Under the pieces are notes generated by a model. The model did not search any database. It was not told where the DNA came from and was given only the letters and a program-made list of their open reading frames with translations. This document shows positions 42,428 through 53,450 of a stretch of DNA of 64,000 nt, in pieces. The translations under genes and the position numbers were made by a program. Every line of letters starts with the position of its first letter. Positions within the stretch are counted from its first letter, which is position 1. The stretch is from Platanthera guangdongensis (Eukaryota > Streptophyta > Magnoliopsida > Asparagales > Orchidaceae): positions 181,354,375 to 181,418,374 of the forward strand of contig CM077150.1 in NCBI GenBank assembly GCA_039583875.1, given 5' to 3'.

Positions 42428-44340
42428 TATGCTGAAATGTTATGCATGCTCCGAGAAGGTATCACTAGCAAGATAAATTTTTCTGTTCTATGTTTACGTG
42501 TTTCTCGTACATTTACTCAAGTTCCGACGTTGGTCATCTAAGTAATTTCTAACGTACGCTCTATGCTTGAGTTCTAGGTGATTCGTGCTTACTCTTCTTC
42601 TAAAACTCTACACAGAGTAGGTCCTAAGGCGCAACTGTAATCTAACGATCCGAGTCCAACTAACAAACTCAGGTGTTCTAGTGTCACGTGTACACAGACT
42701 CGAATCTACTAATTGTCTAAAAGGGAAAACATCTCCCCAAACTCTAAGGCTCATAAGGTACACTACGCCCTATGAGAGGGATAGTGCGCCTCTACCAATC
42801 TTGAACTAACAATACTCTGCTTATGACGTTACTTTTTGGGTACGAAAGACCCTTCATCAAATTGATATGGTTGGCTAGAAATTGTAGTCGAGCCCCCTAA
42901 TATCTCATATTTGTATTGATCTGTATATACGTGTGGAAGTTCCGTATCATGCACTAACCCGAGATCTAACTGTTTGAGGAATTTTGAATTGGCCGCTTTC
43001 AGGTACGAGTTAACTGAATGATTACTAATTTACCAAATTCCAAACGATACTAATCACTTTTGTGATGTTATAGTATTTTCTACGGAATCACACGAACATT
43101 TAAAAAAGTAATCTAATTGATATGCCTAGCCAGAAAGAATTAGAGTTTCTTACCGTGGCATTCCGGCGCTCGTACAACCGACGCGGCGACATGATTTCCC
43201 TTAAGTACAATCTAGTATGAGGCCATGGTAATATGTTCACCCAAAATCCGCACCTGCGATACACATAAGTTCCAGAATTATGCACACACTAAGCCAAACA
43301 ATTTCTCAACACTAGGATTTCACCAAAACTTTCTCTGTCATCCACGGAACATGAGAAATCTGAAACTTTCTAATGGGAAGGGTTGATGTTACCTGAAGAG
43401 GAGTGCTGTAAGAAACTCGATCTCTGCATACAACTCCGGCCCCAACTAGGGTTGTTGAGGAAAACAAGGGGATAACCTCTAGCCCTAAAATCTGAGAATG
43501 AAGTGAAGCTCGAGCTTTGCATTCTGAAATTGAGTTGGGATAGCGGAAAACAACGATAACAATAGAAAGGAAAACTTTGGAATGCTACCAGAAAATTTAC
43601 ACAAATCAACAGGTAGAAATCGGACAACCACCCGGCTGCTCGTCGCACACGGTCTGGACGGAGGAAAATTCGCACCTACTGACTGGAGTGATGGTCAAGA
43701 GAGAAGAAGAAATGGGAGGCAGCGTCCTCTCGAAGAGCTACCAGGTGACGGCTACAGAAGAAGGCGGTTCGTCGACTGCGTGAGAGAGAAGACCGAGAGG
43801 GATCGTCGCAGGATCGTCGCTGATGTCGCACCGTCCTGAAGCCTATTTCACCACGACCAAGGGAGGAGAAGACAACCGCCGGCTGCTACCGAGCAGCAGC
43901 AGAGAGAGTCGTTGTTGGAAGAGCGAAACCGTCAGCGAGACGAGCGAATCGTGGCTTAACAGGAGGAGAGGGGGGTAATGCGCCGCTAGAACGCCATTCA
44001 CGGGATAATATAGTCGTCGAGCCTTGGGCGGTTTCGAAAATGGCATGTGGGAGTGAACCAACATCACTAACCAAATAAACATTGTGCATTTCCGCTAAAT
44101 TACCAAATTGCCAATAATTCTCTAACACTTAGAATATTTAAAACGTTACGCCCTTGCTCTAAAAATTTAAAATGTGTCAATCACAACACAATGGCTACAG
44201 AATGAAATCCACTAATTGACGCTCAAAATTTAAATATTACTGACTTCATATCTCGACCAGACTCTGCCTTGGTCAAGAGCATTCGCAATCTGATGCTGCA
44301 AAAATACATTTTGTTTTCGCGTTATTTTACTGTTATTACA
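42428..44340 (-). repeat. 3' LTR of Gypsy-G
   Basis: 44008-44340 matches 49660-49990 closely (tatagtcgtcgagccttgggc...). The inner end is TGTAATAACAG in element orientation. The stretch near 43140 resembles the Gypsy-A LTR near 8105 (tttcttaccg...gtacaac-cgcg), supporting LTR identity further left. It abuts the Copia-F LTR at 42427. Left end not proven. Confidence 0.7.
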
Positions 44341-44354
44341 AATATCCCCTCCTA
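44341..44354 (-). other. Polypurine tract of Gypsy-G
   Basis: AGGAGGGGATATT in element orientation, directly before the 3' LTR start TGTAATAACAG. Confidence 0.75.
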
Positions 44355-44376
44355 ATAAATTTTTTGTTCTCGAAAA

Positions 44377-45759
44377 TTACAACAGACATGAGCGAAAAAG
44401 GAAGGCATGGCCTTCTACCTTTTGAAGCTCAACTTCTCTTTCCCAAGTGTACTCGGGTCGGCAACAGTTCATCCAAAGAACCTTTACAAACGGGATATCT
44501 CTACTCACGTGCTTCTGAATTCTTGAGTCTACTATTCTGACAGGTTTAACATTGATTCTAAGATCTGATTCAATAGGTGCTTCTTCGGTACAAATTACCT
44601 GATTAGGGTCTCTAACTGCTTTCCTCAGATAAGAGACGTGGAATACATCATGTAGACAACTCATTTTCTCAGGCAAAGCCAACCTGTACGGAACCTCACC
44701 TATACGCTCCAGTACCTTGAAAGGACCATCAAATCTGGGACTCAATTTCTTCATCCGCTTAATTCGAGAGACTACTCTTACTGATCTGACCTTCAGGTAA
44801 ACATAATCACCAACACTGAATTCCACTGTCTTGTGTTTCTGATCATAATACTTGACCTGACGATCCTGAGCTATCTTCGTACGTTCTTGAATGAGCTTGA
44901 TTCGAACAGTGATCATGTCAATCCATGATTCCCTAATGATAGATCTTTCTTCACCTTCAGCCAAACACAATGGTGTCTGACAACGCCTACCATAAAGAGA
45001 CTCAAACAGTGTCATCCCAATGCTTGCCTGATAACTGTTATTGTAGGAGAACTCGACGAGAGTAACATACTTCTCTCACTTTCTTCCAAAGTCCAGAATG
45101 CACATCTGAAACATATCTTCCAAGGTTCTATTTGTACGCTCAGTCTGTCCATCTGTCTGAGGATGGAAGGCAGTACTGAAATATAGTTTAGTGCACAACC
45201 GCTCCTGAACATATCTCCACTCACTAGAGGTAAACCTACCATCTCTGTCTGAAACTATTGTCTTGGGAACACCGTGAAGTCAAACAATCTCATCAACATA
45301 CAACTGCGCCAATATGGGACCATGATCTGTCCTCCTATTAGATATGAAATGGGCAACTTTAGAGAGACGGACAACTATAACCCATAAAGAATCATTCTCA
45401 TTCTGCGACCTGGGAAGACCATGAACAAAATCCATTGAGATGTCCTCAAAGTTCCACTCTGGGATGGGAAGTGATTGTAACTTGCCTCCTGGCCTCTGAC
45501 ATTCAGCCTTGACTAACTTGCAAGTTTCGCACTTCCCAACATACTCAGCAACGTCACACTTCAAGCCTGGCCAGCACACTATCTTCTTCAGATCCGCATA
45601 CATATTTGTGTTATCTGGATGTATTGAATATCTAGAATTATGAGCTTCAAACAGTATGTCCTCTCGAAGGTGGCTAATATCTAGAATGCACACCCTACCG
45701 TCGTGCAATAGCAATTCCTCAAGAATACTGAACTTCTCCTTCTGACCTGTCTTAGTCAA
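44377..45759 (-). pseudogene. Gypsy-G integrase with chromodomain
   Basis: 45280-45759 holds the zinc finger (HNSRYSIHPDNTNMYADLKK, KCETCKLVKAECQRPGGK) and the first catalytic Asp (ISMDFVHGLPRS). 45012-45242 spans the rest of the core in a shifted frame. 44377-45015 has SLYGRRCQTPLCLAE, LSPRFDGPFKVLERIG and HDVFHVSYLRKAVRDPN. A chromodomain follows, KPVRIVDSRIQKHVSRDIPF then VKVLWMNC and YTWEREVELQ. Chromodomains of this type bind modified histones to direct integration. Two frame breaks make it inactive. Confidence 0.9.
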
Positions 45760-45768
45760 AACCCAAAT

Positions 45769-47124
45769 CTATGACATCTTTGGATCTAAGGGTAGAGCTG
45801 TTCTGATCCTATCGTTGATATCGCAAGTGATCTCCATCCAACTCAACCTTGCAGGTCCAACCATTGAACGTGGCACAACACTGATCTCTAGCTTTTCCAA
45901 CTCTCGCACAAGCTCCTCCTGTTGAGTATGAAGAAAATAACTCGATCCTCTACGACTAAGCGCGTCAGCTACCACATTTGTTTTCCCTTGATGATATTGA
46001 ATGTCCACCTTATAGTCTGACAGAAACTCAAACCATATGCGGTGCCTCATATTGAACTCTTGCTGGCCGAAAATATACTTGAGAATTTTGTGATCAGTGA
46101 AAATCTTACAACGGACCGCATAAAGATAGTGTCTCCAAATCTTCAGAGCGTGAATGATTACTGCTAGCTCCAAGTCATGCACGGGATAGTTCTTCTCATG
46201 AAACTTCAACTGTCTGGAGACGAAGGCTATAACCTTACCATGCTGCATAAGCACACAGCCCAAACCTTGACCCAAGGCGTCGCTTTATGTCTGAAATCCA
46301 TCTGACCCTGAGGGTAAACTCAAAATCGAGGCGGTCATCAACCTGGTCTTCAAATCCTCAAATGCCAACTAACAGTCCAATGTCCAACTAAAAGCTTTAC
46401 CCTTCCCGACAAGCGAAGTCAGTGGTAAGGCTATCTTTGAGAAGTCTTTTATAAACCTCCTGTAATATCCTGCCAAACCCAAAAAGCTGCGGACCTCCGT
46501 GATTGCCCTCGGTCTCGGCCATTCTCTTATTGCTTCTATCTTCTTCGGGTCGACGGACAGGCCTCTTTGACTGATAACATGACCTAAAAATGCAACCTCT
46601 GACAGCCAAAATTCGCACTTAGAAAATTTTGCGTATAACTGTTTCCTTTTGAGCGTCCTCAAAACAGTCCTGAGGTGGGAGACGTGATCTTCTGCACTCC
46701 TGAAATAGAATAAAATAGCGTCTATGAAGAAAATAACAAAACGGTCTAAGAATTCCCGAAAAACCAGGTTCATCAAGTCCATAAAAGCGGACGGGGCATT
46801 GGTCAGCCCAAACGGCATAACCATGAACTCATAATGTCTGTATCTGATCCTGAACGCCGTCTTCTGAATGTCTGCTTCCCGGATCTTCAATTGATGATAG
46901 CCTGACCTGAGGTCTAACTTAGAAAACATACAAGAACCCTCAAGCTGATCAAACAGAGCGTCAATCCTGGGGATAAGATACTTGTTCTTCACTGTCAACT
47001 TGTTCAGCACGCGGTAGTCAATGCACAGCCTCAGACTACCACACCCCTTCTTCACAAATAAAACTGGTGCAACCCAAGACGAAGTGCTGGGGCGAATGAA
47101 ACCTAGATTGAGCAACTCTTGCAA
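45769..47124 (-). pseudogene. Gypsy-G reverse transcriptase and RNase H
   Basis: [33 protein letters not shown] (first Asp), [17 protein letters not shown] and the catalytic box [10 protein letters not shown], where the second Asp of the usual IDDIL is Ala. RNase [28 protein letters not shown] and [11 protein letters not shown]. The N-terminal DAS motif lies in the gap at 46275-46369, where the frame is broken. The Asp-to-Ala change should abolish polymerisation. Confidence 0.92.
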
Positions 47125-47759
47125 CTAGACCTTCAACTCTGTGAGTTCTCTGAGGGCCATACGATAAGGAGACTTGGTCACTGGTGCCGCTCCAGGTACA
47201 ATATCGATCTGAAAGTCAATCTCTCTATTAGGAGGGGCACCAGGTAATTCTTTTGGAAAGACGTCGGGAAATTCCTGGACCACAGGAACCCTTCATAAAT
47301 CGGCATTGTCTTCTGCATTCATCAACACTAAATAGGTTTCACAACCCTTGCCAATGCATCTAACCGCCTTAACGGACGATATAATTTGTTTAGCGACTCC
47401 CTTCAAGACCTGGAAAGTAACAGCGATTTGGTTAGGTCATTCAAACTGTATCAGCTTATTTCTGCAATCTATTTTAGCGTTCACAACCGATAACCAGTTC
47501 ATCCCCACAATCAAATCAAAACCCGCGATAGGGAGTAGCAAGGCTTCCACAACAATCTCCACTTCTCCAAATTGCACTGACACCCTACATCTATCTCTGG
47601 TCTGTAAGAAGGATCCATTAGGCATCATAACCTCTAACGGTAATGCCTCTGGACAGACTTCTAATATCAGCATATGTACTAGAGATTCTGCTATGAACGA
47701 GTGCGAAACGCCCGTGACAAAGAGAATCTTGGAGGGTACATTATAAATCATAAGAATAC
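47125..47759 (-). pseudogene. Gypsy-G protease exon
   Basis: After the acceptor at 47760-47761 it reads ILMIYNVPSKILF then VTGVSHSFIAES, so the catalytic Asp of the expected DTG is Val. It continues with MMPNGSFLQT and GFDLIVGMNWL and loses frame before the RT. The second copy of a lost protease activity, by a different lesion from Gypsy-A. Confidence 0.85.
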
Positions 47760-47849
47760 CTACATGAAAGATTAAACACGGAAATTTAGAGTGTCACTAA
47801 GGAGGATTTAATTAAATTTTCTATAAGACCGTCATATTATAACACATAC
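47760..47849 (-). other. Intron C of Gypsy-G
   Basis: 90 nt, donor GACAG|GTATGTG (GT at 47848-47849), acceptor TTTCATGTAG (AG at 47760-47761). Joins GTG ACA G to GT ATT CTT, exactly the codon position and phase of intron C in Gypsy-A (also 90 nt). Confidence 0.85.
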
Positions 47850-48003
47850 CTGTCACCACATACTCCTGCTCCTTTGCTTCCTGCTGACCAAGGTCATAAG
47901 CTCTACGCTACACTGGTCCACGTCCCGGAGCTAATCTTGTGTCAGCACCCATTGGTGTTTTTCCTTTGTCGGCTTTACTCGGGCCACCAACCTCAAATTT
48001 TGA
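47850..48003 (-). pseudogene. Gypsy-G third gag exon
   Basis: 154 nt, the same length as in Gypsy-A, beginning SKFEVGGPSKADKGK and ending YDLGQQEAKEQEYVVT. One internal TAG (CAG to TAG likely). The equal exon length in two diverged copies supports real splicing constraints. Confidence 0.8.
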
Positions 48004-48087
48004 CTACAAGAGAGGGTTACGATAAAACAGACTAAGGCAAAGAAAAAGGGGTACATAAATACTAATCCAACACTTAAACTAAATTAC
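48004..48087 (-). other. Intron B of Gypsy-G
   Basis: 84 nt, donor AATCAG|GTAATTTAG (GT at 48086-48087), acceptor CTCTTGTAG (AG at 48004-48005). Phase 0, after the zinc knuckle, as in Gypsy-A. Confidence 0.85.
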
Positions 48088-48680
48088 CTGATTCCCAGAA
48101 GTTCCCTGACAGCAACGGGCTATGTGTCCTGGTTGCTGACATTTGTAACAAACCCTTGCGGTAGCCAAACATTCTCCTAAATGGTGTCGATAACACTTCA
48201 GGCAAAGGGGGTAATCCTGGATCCTGATCCCAGTTTGCTCACCTTTCTGGGCTCCTGTCCTCTGCTTCTTGTTCCAGTTTCTACCATGACTATTCTTGTT
48301 ATGTTGCTGCTGAGACGCATCTTGAGGTCGCTTCGAACGAAAACTGTTGCGCTTTCGAACTTTTTGCTAACCAGTTTCTAACTTTCTGGCAGTGTCCACT
48401 AAACTCTTATAATCTGCATTCACCATTGTCATCAACGGCTGTCTCAGCGAATCACGCAATCCGTCCACAAAACGGCTGCAATTCTCGTTTTCATACCCCT
48501 GCATCGTGCCCGCATAACGAGAAAGATGGGTCAGCACTCGTTCATAAATCACCACTGTCTTGTCCCCACGGATCAGCTTAAGGTACTTCTACTGGAGACT
48601 GCGGCGCTCGGACGGGGGAACAAACCAGCTAGCTAGCGCTGACGAAAAGTCATTCCAGGTGAACATGTCTGCGGTACGAT
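48088..48680 (-). pseudogene. Gypsy-G gag second exon
   Basis: 593 nt, the same length as the Gypsy-A exon. It opens RTADMFTWNDFSSALASWFV. The amber at 48589-48591 follows CTC CAG and precedes AAG TAC CTT AAG, the same codon as in Gypsy-A. IYERVLTHLSRYAGTM follows. A second TAG lies near 48365 after ARKLETG. The zinc knuckle CYKCQQPGHIARCC (about 48106-48150) is intact. Confidence 0.85.
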
Positions 48681-48764
48681 CTGACAATATGGGTAAACAT
48701 AAACCAATATGCTAAAAGAATATGAAAATCTAGGTAAAGACAAATGTTACACTAAGACAATTAC
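48681..48764 (-). other. Intron A of Gypsy-G
   Basis: 84 nt, GT at 48763-48764 (CTC|GTAATTG) and AG at 48681-48682 (ATTGTCAG). Same gag codon and phase as intron A of Gypsy-A. The last exon base is C instead of G, so the donor is weaker. Confidence 0.8.
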
Positions 48765-49155
48765 GAGCGGGGTCGTCCGCCAATTGTCTGGTCCACCACT
48801 GATGGGCCTCCCCTTTCAGGAGAAAAACCGCTAACAGAACCTTCTTGTTCTCTGGGTACTCCATCACCTCAAGAAGTTCACGGGTCTTAGTAAGCCAATC
48901 ATTGGTCTCCATAGGCGTCTCTTCTCCAGTGAAGTTGGAGGGATGAAGATCGCGGAGGATCCTCAGATAACGCTTCATCCCTAAATCCCCTACAGCTGGT
49001 ACAGGAAATACGGCTGGATTTGTAGCAAGCAGTGCATTTCTAAATTCTACCATACCTAAGGCCACCGCTTTAGCAATAATGGCGGGCATATCTGCTGGGT
49101 CTGACACTATTGGAGCTGCTGGTGCTGTAGGAGCTGGAGGCGCTGCTCGGGGAGG
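48765..49155 (-). pseudogene. Gypsy-G gag first exon
   Basis: Reads PIVSDPADMPAIIAKAVALG, LGMKRYLRILRDLHPSNFTG and VFLLKGEAHQWWTRQLADDPA, matching Gypsy-A gag. Its true N-terminus appears replaced by a tandem 21 bp repeat at 49162-49203, so no native start codon is seen. Confidence 0.85.
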
Positions 49156-49590
49156 CCCATCAAAACGGAGGATGGCGACAACAAAACGGAGGATGGCGAC
49201 AACCATGGCAGAAGAGGGCGTTTAGAGGAGGAAGACAAGAGGGCTACTTGACGGGGTGGAGGCGAGCTCGGCGATGGCGACAACAAAACGGAGCAGGCTA
49301 GCCAGACATCGGGAAGCAGAAATCGGGAAACAGGCTTACCAGCGGTGGAAGAGAAGAGGGTATTCGACGGCGTGGAGGCGAGCTCGGCGTGGAGGCGAGC
49401 AGAAATCGGAGCAAGCTTTGTCGTCGAAGATGAATCGGGAAGCAGGAAGAATCGTCGTCGCCCTAACTTCCGTGGATGATGAATCGCGCAGCTTCCGCGA
49501 TTCCCGGGTCGTGAAAATTTTTCACGACTCTGGAACGCCCAAATTTCACGATTGCACAGCGGGGGCGACTCCAAACGTGGGCGTTAAATT
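49156..49590. other. Rearranged segment replacing the PBS and most of the 5' LTR of Gypsy-G
   Basis: Begins with two 21 bp copies of aaaacggaggatggcgacaac and a further partial copy near 49268. The minus strand then resembles a plant gene start (CT-rich leader and CCGCTG|GTAAGCC donor-like site near 49340). It also holds the 21 bp palindrome gtcgtgaaaatttttcacgac near 49508. No protein recognised. Possibly a captured host fragment. Confidence 0.4.
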
Positions 49591-49594
49591 ATTG

Positions 49595-49653
49595 TTTGGC
49601 GCGGCTTATTGAAAAACAGCAGCACACTGTTGTTGAAACGCCGCGCCAAACAG
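49595..49653. mobile_element. Small inverted-repeat element (MITE-like)
   Basis: Perfect 13 bp inverted arms tgtttggcgcggc / gccgcgccaaaca around a short core, with TAA/TAT-like flanks. The arm core TGTTTGG resembles the Tourist-type ends at 61474-61630. Could instead be a hairpin of the Gypsy-G LTR, although the left LTR lacks it. Confidence 0.45.
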
Positions 49654-49654
49654 A

Positions 49655-49990
49655 GCCTATAGTCGTCGAGCCTTGGGCAGTTTCGAAAAATCGCATGGGG
49701 GAGTGAACCAGCATTACTAAGCAAATAAAAATTGTGCATTTCCACTAAATTACCAAATTGCCAATACTTCTCCAACACTTAGAATATTTAAAACGTTACG
49801 CTCTCGGTCTAAAAATTTAAAATGTGTCAATCACAACACAACGGCTACGGAATGAAATCCACTAATTGACGCTCAAAATTTAAATATTACTGACTTCATA
49901 TCTCGACCAGAGTCTGCCTCGGTCAAGAGCATTCACGATCTGATCCTGCAAAAATACATTTTGTTTTCCCGTTATTTTACGGTTGTTACA
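49655..49990 (-). repeat. 5' LTR remnant of Gypsy-G
   Basis: Matches 44008-44340 nearly throughout. Outer end TGTAACAACCG in element orientation. Only the first 335 bp of the LTR remain. Confidence 0.85.
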
Positions 49991-50520
49991 AATACTATGT
50001 TTCATGTTCTGCTTAGACCATCGATATGGGAAGATTGATCCTAGGTCTATTAATGGTTATTTTCGCTCCAAAAAAGATAAAAGTTCTACCACCCTACACA
50101 AAAACATATGTTTGTAAGGATATCAACTTCTTTGAATCTACTCCTTACTACCTTGAAGCAAGCACCGATTTCTCTACAAATATTCCTCACATACCTCTAA
50201 CTTCTACCCTCGTCACTAAAGATACTATGATCATCAGTTAGTTGGAGTCTCCCGGCCACGTATCGGTTAAGCAACCCATTATTTGTATCTTTCACTCTTT
50301 CCGAGGTTCTCCAAGTGTATTCTTGTTCCTCTATCCAACCATGGTCTCCAGGTTATCACTCCCTGTCCAAAAGATCCCGGGTAGATGGTGTTGAATCTGA
50401 ACTCACCTCCTGCGAGGTCCCTATTACTTTGCATAAAGGTAAATAAGTGTGCACCAACCATCCTATAGCTAATTACCACTCTCATGGCAGTATTTCTAAA
50501 ATCCCAAAAATCTGACCTGA
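49991..50520 (+). pseudogene. Copia-H: integrase C-terminus/linker scrap
   Basis: Plus-strand copia remnant. Reads KIDPRS near 50030, then YVCKDINFFESTPYYLEAS (the C-terminal copia motif before the linker) and near 50430-50480 a CTNHPIANY-like motif that precedes the RT in copia polyproteins. Frames are broken between them. No RT follows. Confidence 0.6.
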
Positions 50521-50719
50521 CCAATTGAGCTACCTAGGGCACCTAACATGTTTAATCGACCTCTCCTGCTGATCCAATTTGGGACTAGAGTGACCTTGTT
50601 GGCCCAGTGAACCAATTGCAATTGGTTTAGTCCAAATTTCGAGCTACAAAGACAAAAAAAGACTTTTTGAGAAAATGAGTTCAAAATGACTCCGGCCAGT
50701 GATGATACACACGTAAGAC

Positions 50720-51560
50720 CGATAGGAATTCAACGACGTTCGATTCGTCGCATTTCAATGCATATATATGAAGTTGACCAAAACGGTCGCGTCGAGCTAC
50801 ACGCCTCCTAAAATATGATTTTTGAGCAAAAAAACGTCAAAATCAAACTCAGTCAATTTGTTTAGACTCGCAAAGCCAATATGAGTTCGACGAAACTGTC
50901 CACGCTCAATTCCAATGAGTATCGGCAAAACTATAACGCGGATGCGAGTTCAAGTAATCTAATTATCGGAAAAGGTGATATCAAGCGAACAGACTCCAAA
51001 TTCACCTCAACCAGTTTTGTTAGACTCGTGAAGCCTATATGATTTTAAGAAAACTATCTGTTCTTGACTTCGATGAGAATCGACAATATTATAACACAGA
51101 TGCTAGTTCAAGTAACATAATTATCCGAAATTATATATCGAGAAAACGGCCTCAGAATTCACCTCAGTCAGTTTTGTTAGATTCGTGAAGCCTATACAAG
51201 CTCAACAAAACTGTCCGCGCTTGATTACGATGAGAATCGACAAAATTATAACGTGGACGCAAATGTAAATAGCGCGAATTATCTAAAAAGCCGAAACAGA
51301 GCAAACGACCATAGAATTCATCTAAGTAGGTTTAATTTGATTCGTAAAGCCAATGCGAGTTCAACGAAACTATCCGTGTTCAATTCCGATGAGTATCAAA
51401 GAAATTAAAACGGATGCTAAAATTTTAAATAACATAATTATCCAAAGAAGTGTCAACGACCCGGAATTGACCACAATAAGCTTTGTTAAACTCGTAGAAA
51501 TATTGAGTCCAACGGAGTCGTCCTTTCGCGATTCCGACATTATTTGTGATACGGGTACAA
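50720..51560. repeat. Tandem repeat, unit about 158 bp, about 5 copies
   Basis: The word tagactcg/tagattcg/tgattcg/taaactcg recurs at 50863, 51021, 51178, 51337 and 51487, giving periods of 158, 157, 159 and 150. Each unit contains a gagttcaacgaaactgtcc-like word followed by ccgatgagaatcgacaaaattataacg and agttcaagtaacataattatc. Units are strongly diverged. Satellite-like, near nucleosome length. Confidence 0.88.
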
Positions 51561-52306
51561 AAGACCCCATCCTCGGCAAGCGCTATGCAAGAGTTTACAT
51601 GAGATGCACGTGGGATCCAGGCGCGGCTTAAGGATGCACCCGATTGGACTTAGGATAATTATTTTCGTTATATTATATTTCCTTTTATCGCATATTTCCT
51701 TTTATCATGTATTTCTTTTTATTGTGTGTTTCCTTTTATTGGGAATTTCCTTTTTATCACGTAAGTGTCTCCCTTTATATACGAGGAAGAAGAACCAATG
51801 TATTCAGGAAATTTCAATCTTGAATAAGAATTGGAGGGATTACGACCCAGCGTAACCCGGGCTTGTGTTATCTATCAACTTAATCTGACCTGCCCTTTTA
51901 CCTGCTACCAGAAATTCTCGCCGTTCGTAACCCCTGCGACGCCAGAAATTTCGCGAACAGCCCATTCCGCCAGCGTATGCTTCCACAAGGCCAATTCTGT
52001 CGATTGTCGCTGTTTCCGTAATTTTTTTCCATATGTCTTCCGCATTCTGTCGGCTTCCACCAGCGGGATACGCTACTTCCGCATGTTTTTTCTCGTCAAC
52101 TTGCACAGACTTCCGCGACCTTCCGCAGGGTTCACGCAGGATCTTCCTCTTCGACCTTCAGCGGCCATTACGTGCCTCCCAACACCGCTGATTCCTCGCC
52201 TTCCGGCGCCGCATCCCTTCCAAGTTTTTAGATCGGCCCGCCTCTCCATCCAGATCCCAGTCGGTTCCCTCTAAAGCCCTACTCGGTCTCTTCCTCCAGT
52301 CCGCGC

Positions 52307-53450
52307 ATGCCCGTGACACGCGGGATGCGTGCTCGTGACAGGGACACCCCTCCCTCGGTGGAGGGTCTTTCCGACCGCATGGATCAAGTCGACACGACTC
52401 TCTCCGACCTTCAAGTTGCAGTCCAGGAGATTCACTCACTCCTTTCGGCTTGTCCGGCCACACCCACACCGCCACCAACCACAACAACCCCCTCTATTCA
52501 TTCTTTTGGCAGTGCCGCCGAACCATTTGGGGTTCCTGCACTCTTCGGCGATCCGACGGCTGGACACATCCGTTGACTTGACATTCCGGTGTTCGATGGG
52601 ACTGATCCCATAGGCTGGTTGTTCCACACGGAGCAATAGTTTGATCTCCAGGGCACTCTAGACGCCTAAAAAGTGCCCCTGACGACGATCTACATGGAGG
52701 GCTCAACTCTTTAATGGGTATGTTTGCTTTGCAAATACTCACCTACTATTTCCGGGGAGTCCCTCAAAGACGAGTTGCTTCGTCGCTACGACACACGTCA
52801 TTCCAGAAATCCCTTCAAACGCCCCAGCAATGTTCGGTAGACATACACCATTGACGCCTACATTGATGCCTTCATAGAGGTCGCACACATGTTCCCGATC
52901 TGTCAGTTGATCACTACTTGGGCACCTTCCTTGTCGACCTACGGCTGCACATCCGAGCGCACCTACGGGTGCAAGATCCGACTATGCTTACTCGCATTAT
53001 GGAACAGGCACACTATGTCGAAGAGGATTTTGCAACCTTGTCCTCCAGCCCGACACTTCACTCTGCCGACGCATCCTCAGCTACCCGCACCAGCTCAGCC
53101 AAGCCACCAACATCTCCACTTCATCTTCCAGTCGAGCCCTCCCTGCCTAGGGATGGCCTCCATAGCAACCTCCGGCAGCACCGTCCCGAGCGAAGATACC
53201 GGTCCATAGGATCTCTCAGGACGAGTATTCAGACCTCTACAACAAGTGTCTTTGCTTTCGCTGCAAAGTACCTTACTCCCCTACTCATATATGCTCGAAC
53301 AAAGACTTCAAAATGCTCCTTGGGGGCGAGGGTGACGACATTGTCCTGGAAAACTTTGAGGCCTTAGAGCTGGATGAGGACGACCTCGAACCGGCCCCAC
53401 CAGCTCTTCTCCACCGCCTCGAGCTCACCTTTACTCAGTTTGAGGCATGA
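52307..53450 (+). pseudogene. Gypsy-I gag
   Basis: Starts ATG 52307 (MPVTRGMRARDRDTPPSVEG), with a coiled segment RMDQVDTTLSDLQ. After a TGA at about 52575 it reads LDIPVFDGTDPIGWLFHTEQ, FDLQGTLDA and MEGSTL, then DELLRRYDTRHSRNPF and TIDAYIDAFIEVAHM. These are standard gag motifs of this gypsy group. 52918-53367 continues in a shifted frame (HYVEEDFATLSS). The zinc knuckle region is decayed. Stops and shifts throughout. Confidence 0.82.

Larger units (their letters stand above)
42428..49990 (-). mobile_element. Gypsy-G: second Tekay-like chromovirus
   Basis: Minus strand. The 3' LTR ends at 44340, then PPT, integrase with chromodomain, RNase H, RT, protease, gag with three introns, and a 5' LTR remnant ending at 49990. 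Same domain order and intron positions as Gypsy-A but clearly diverged. Most of the 5' LTR and the PBS are missing or replaced at 49206-49650. The left border of the 3' LTR is uncertain. Confidence 0.88.
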
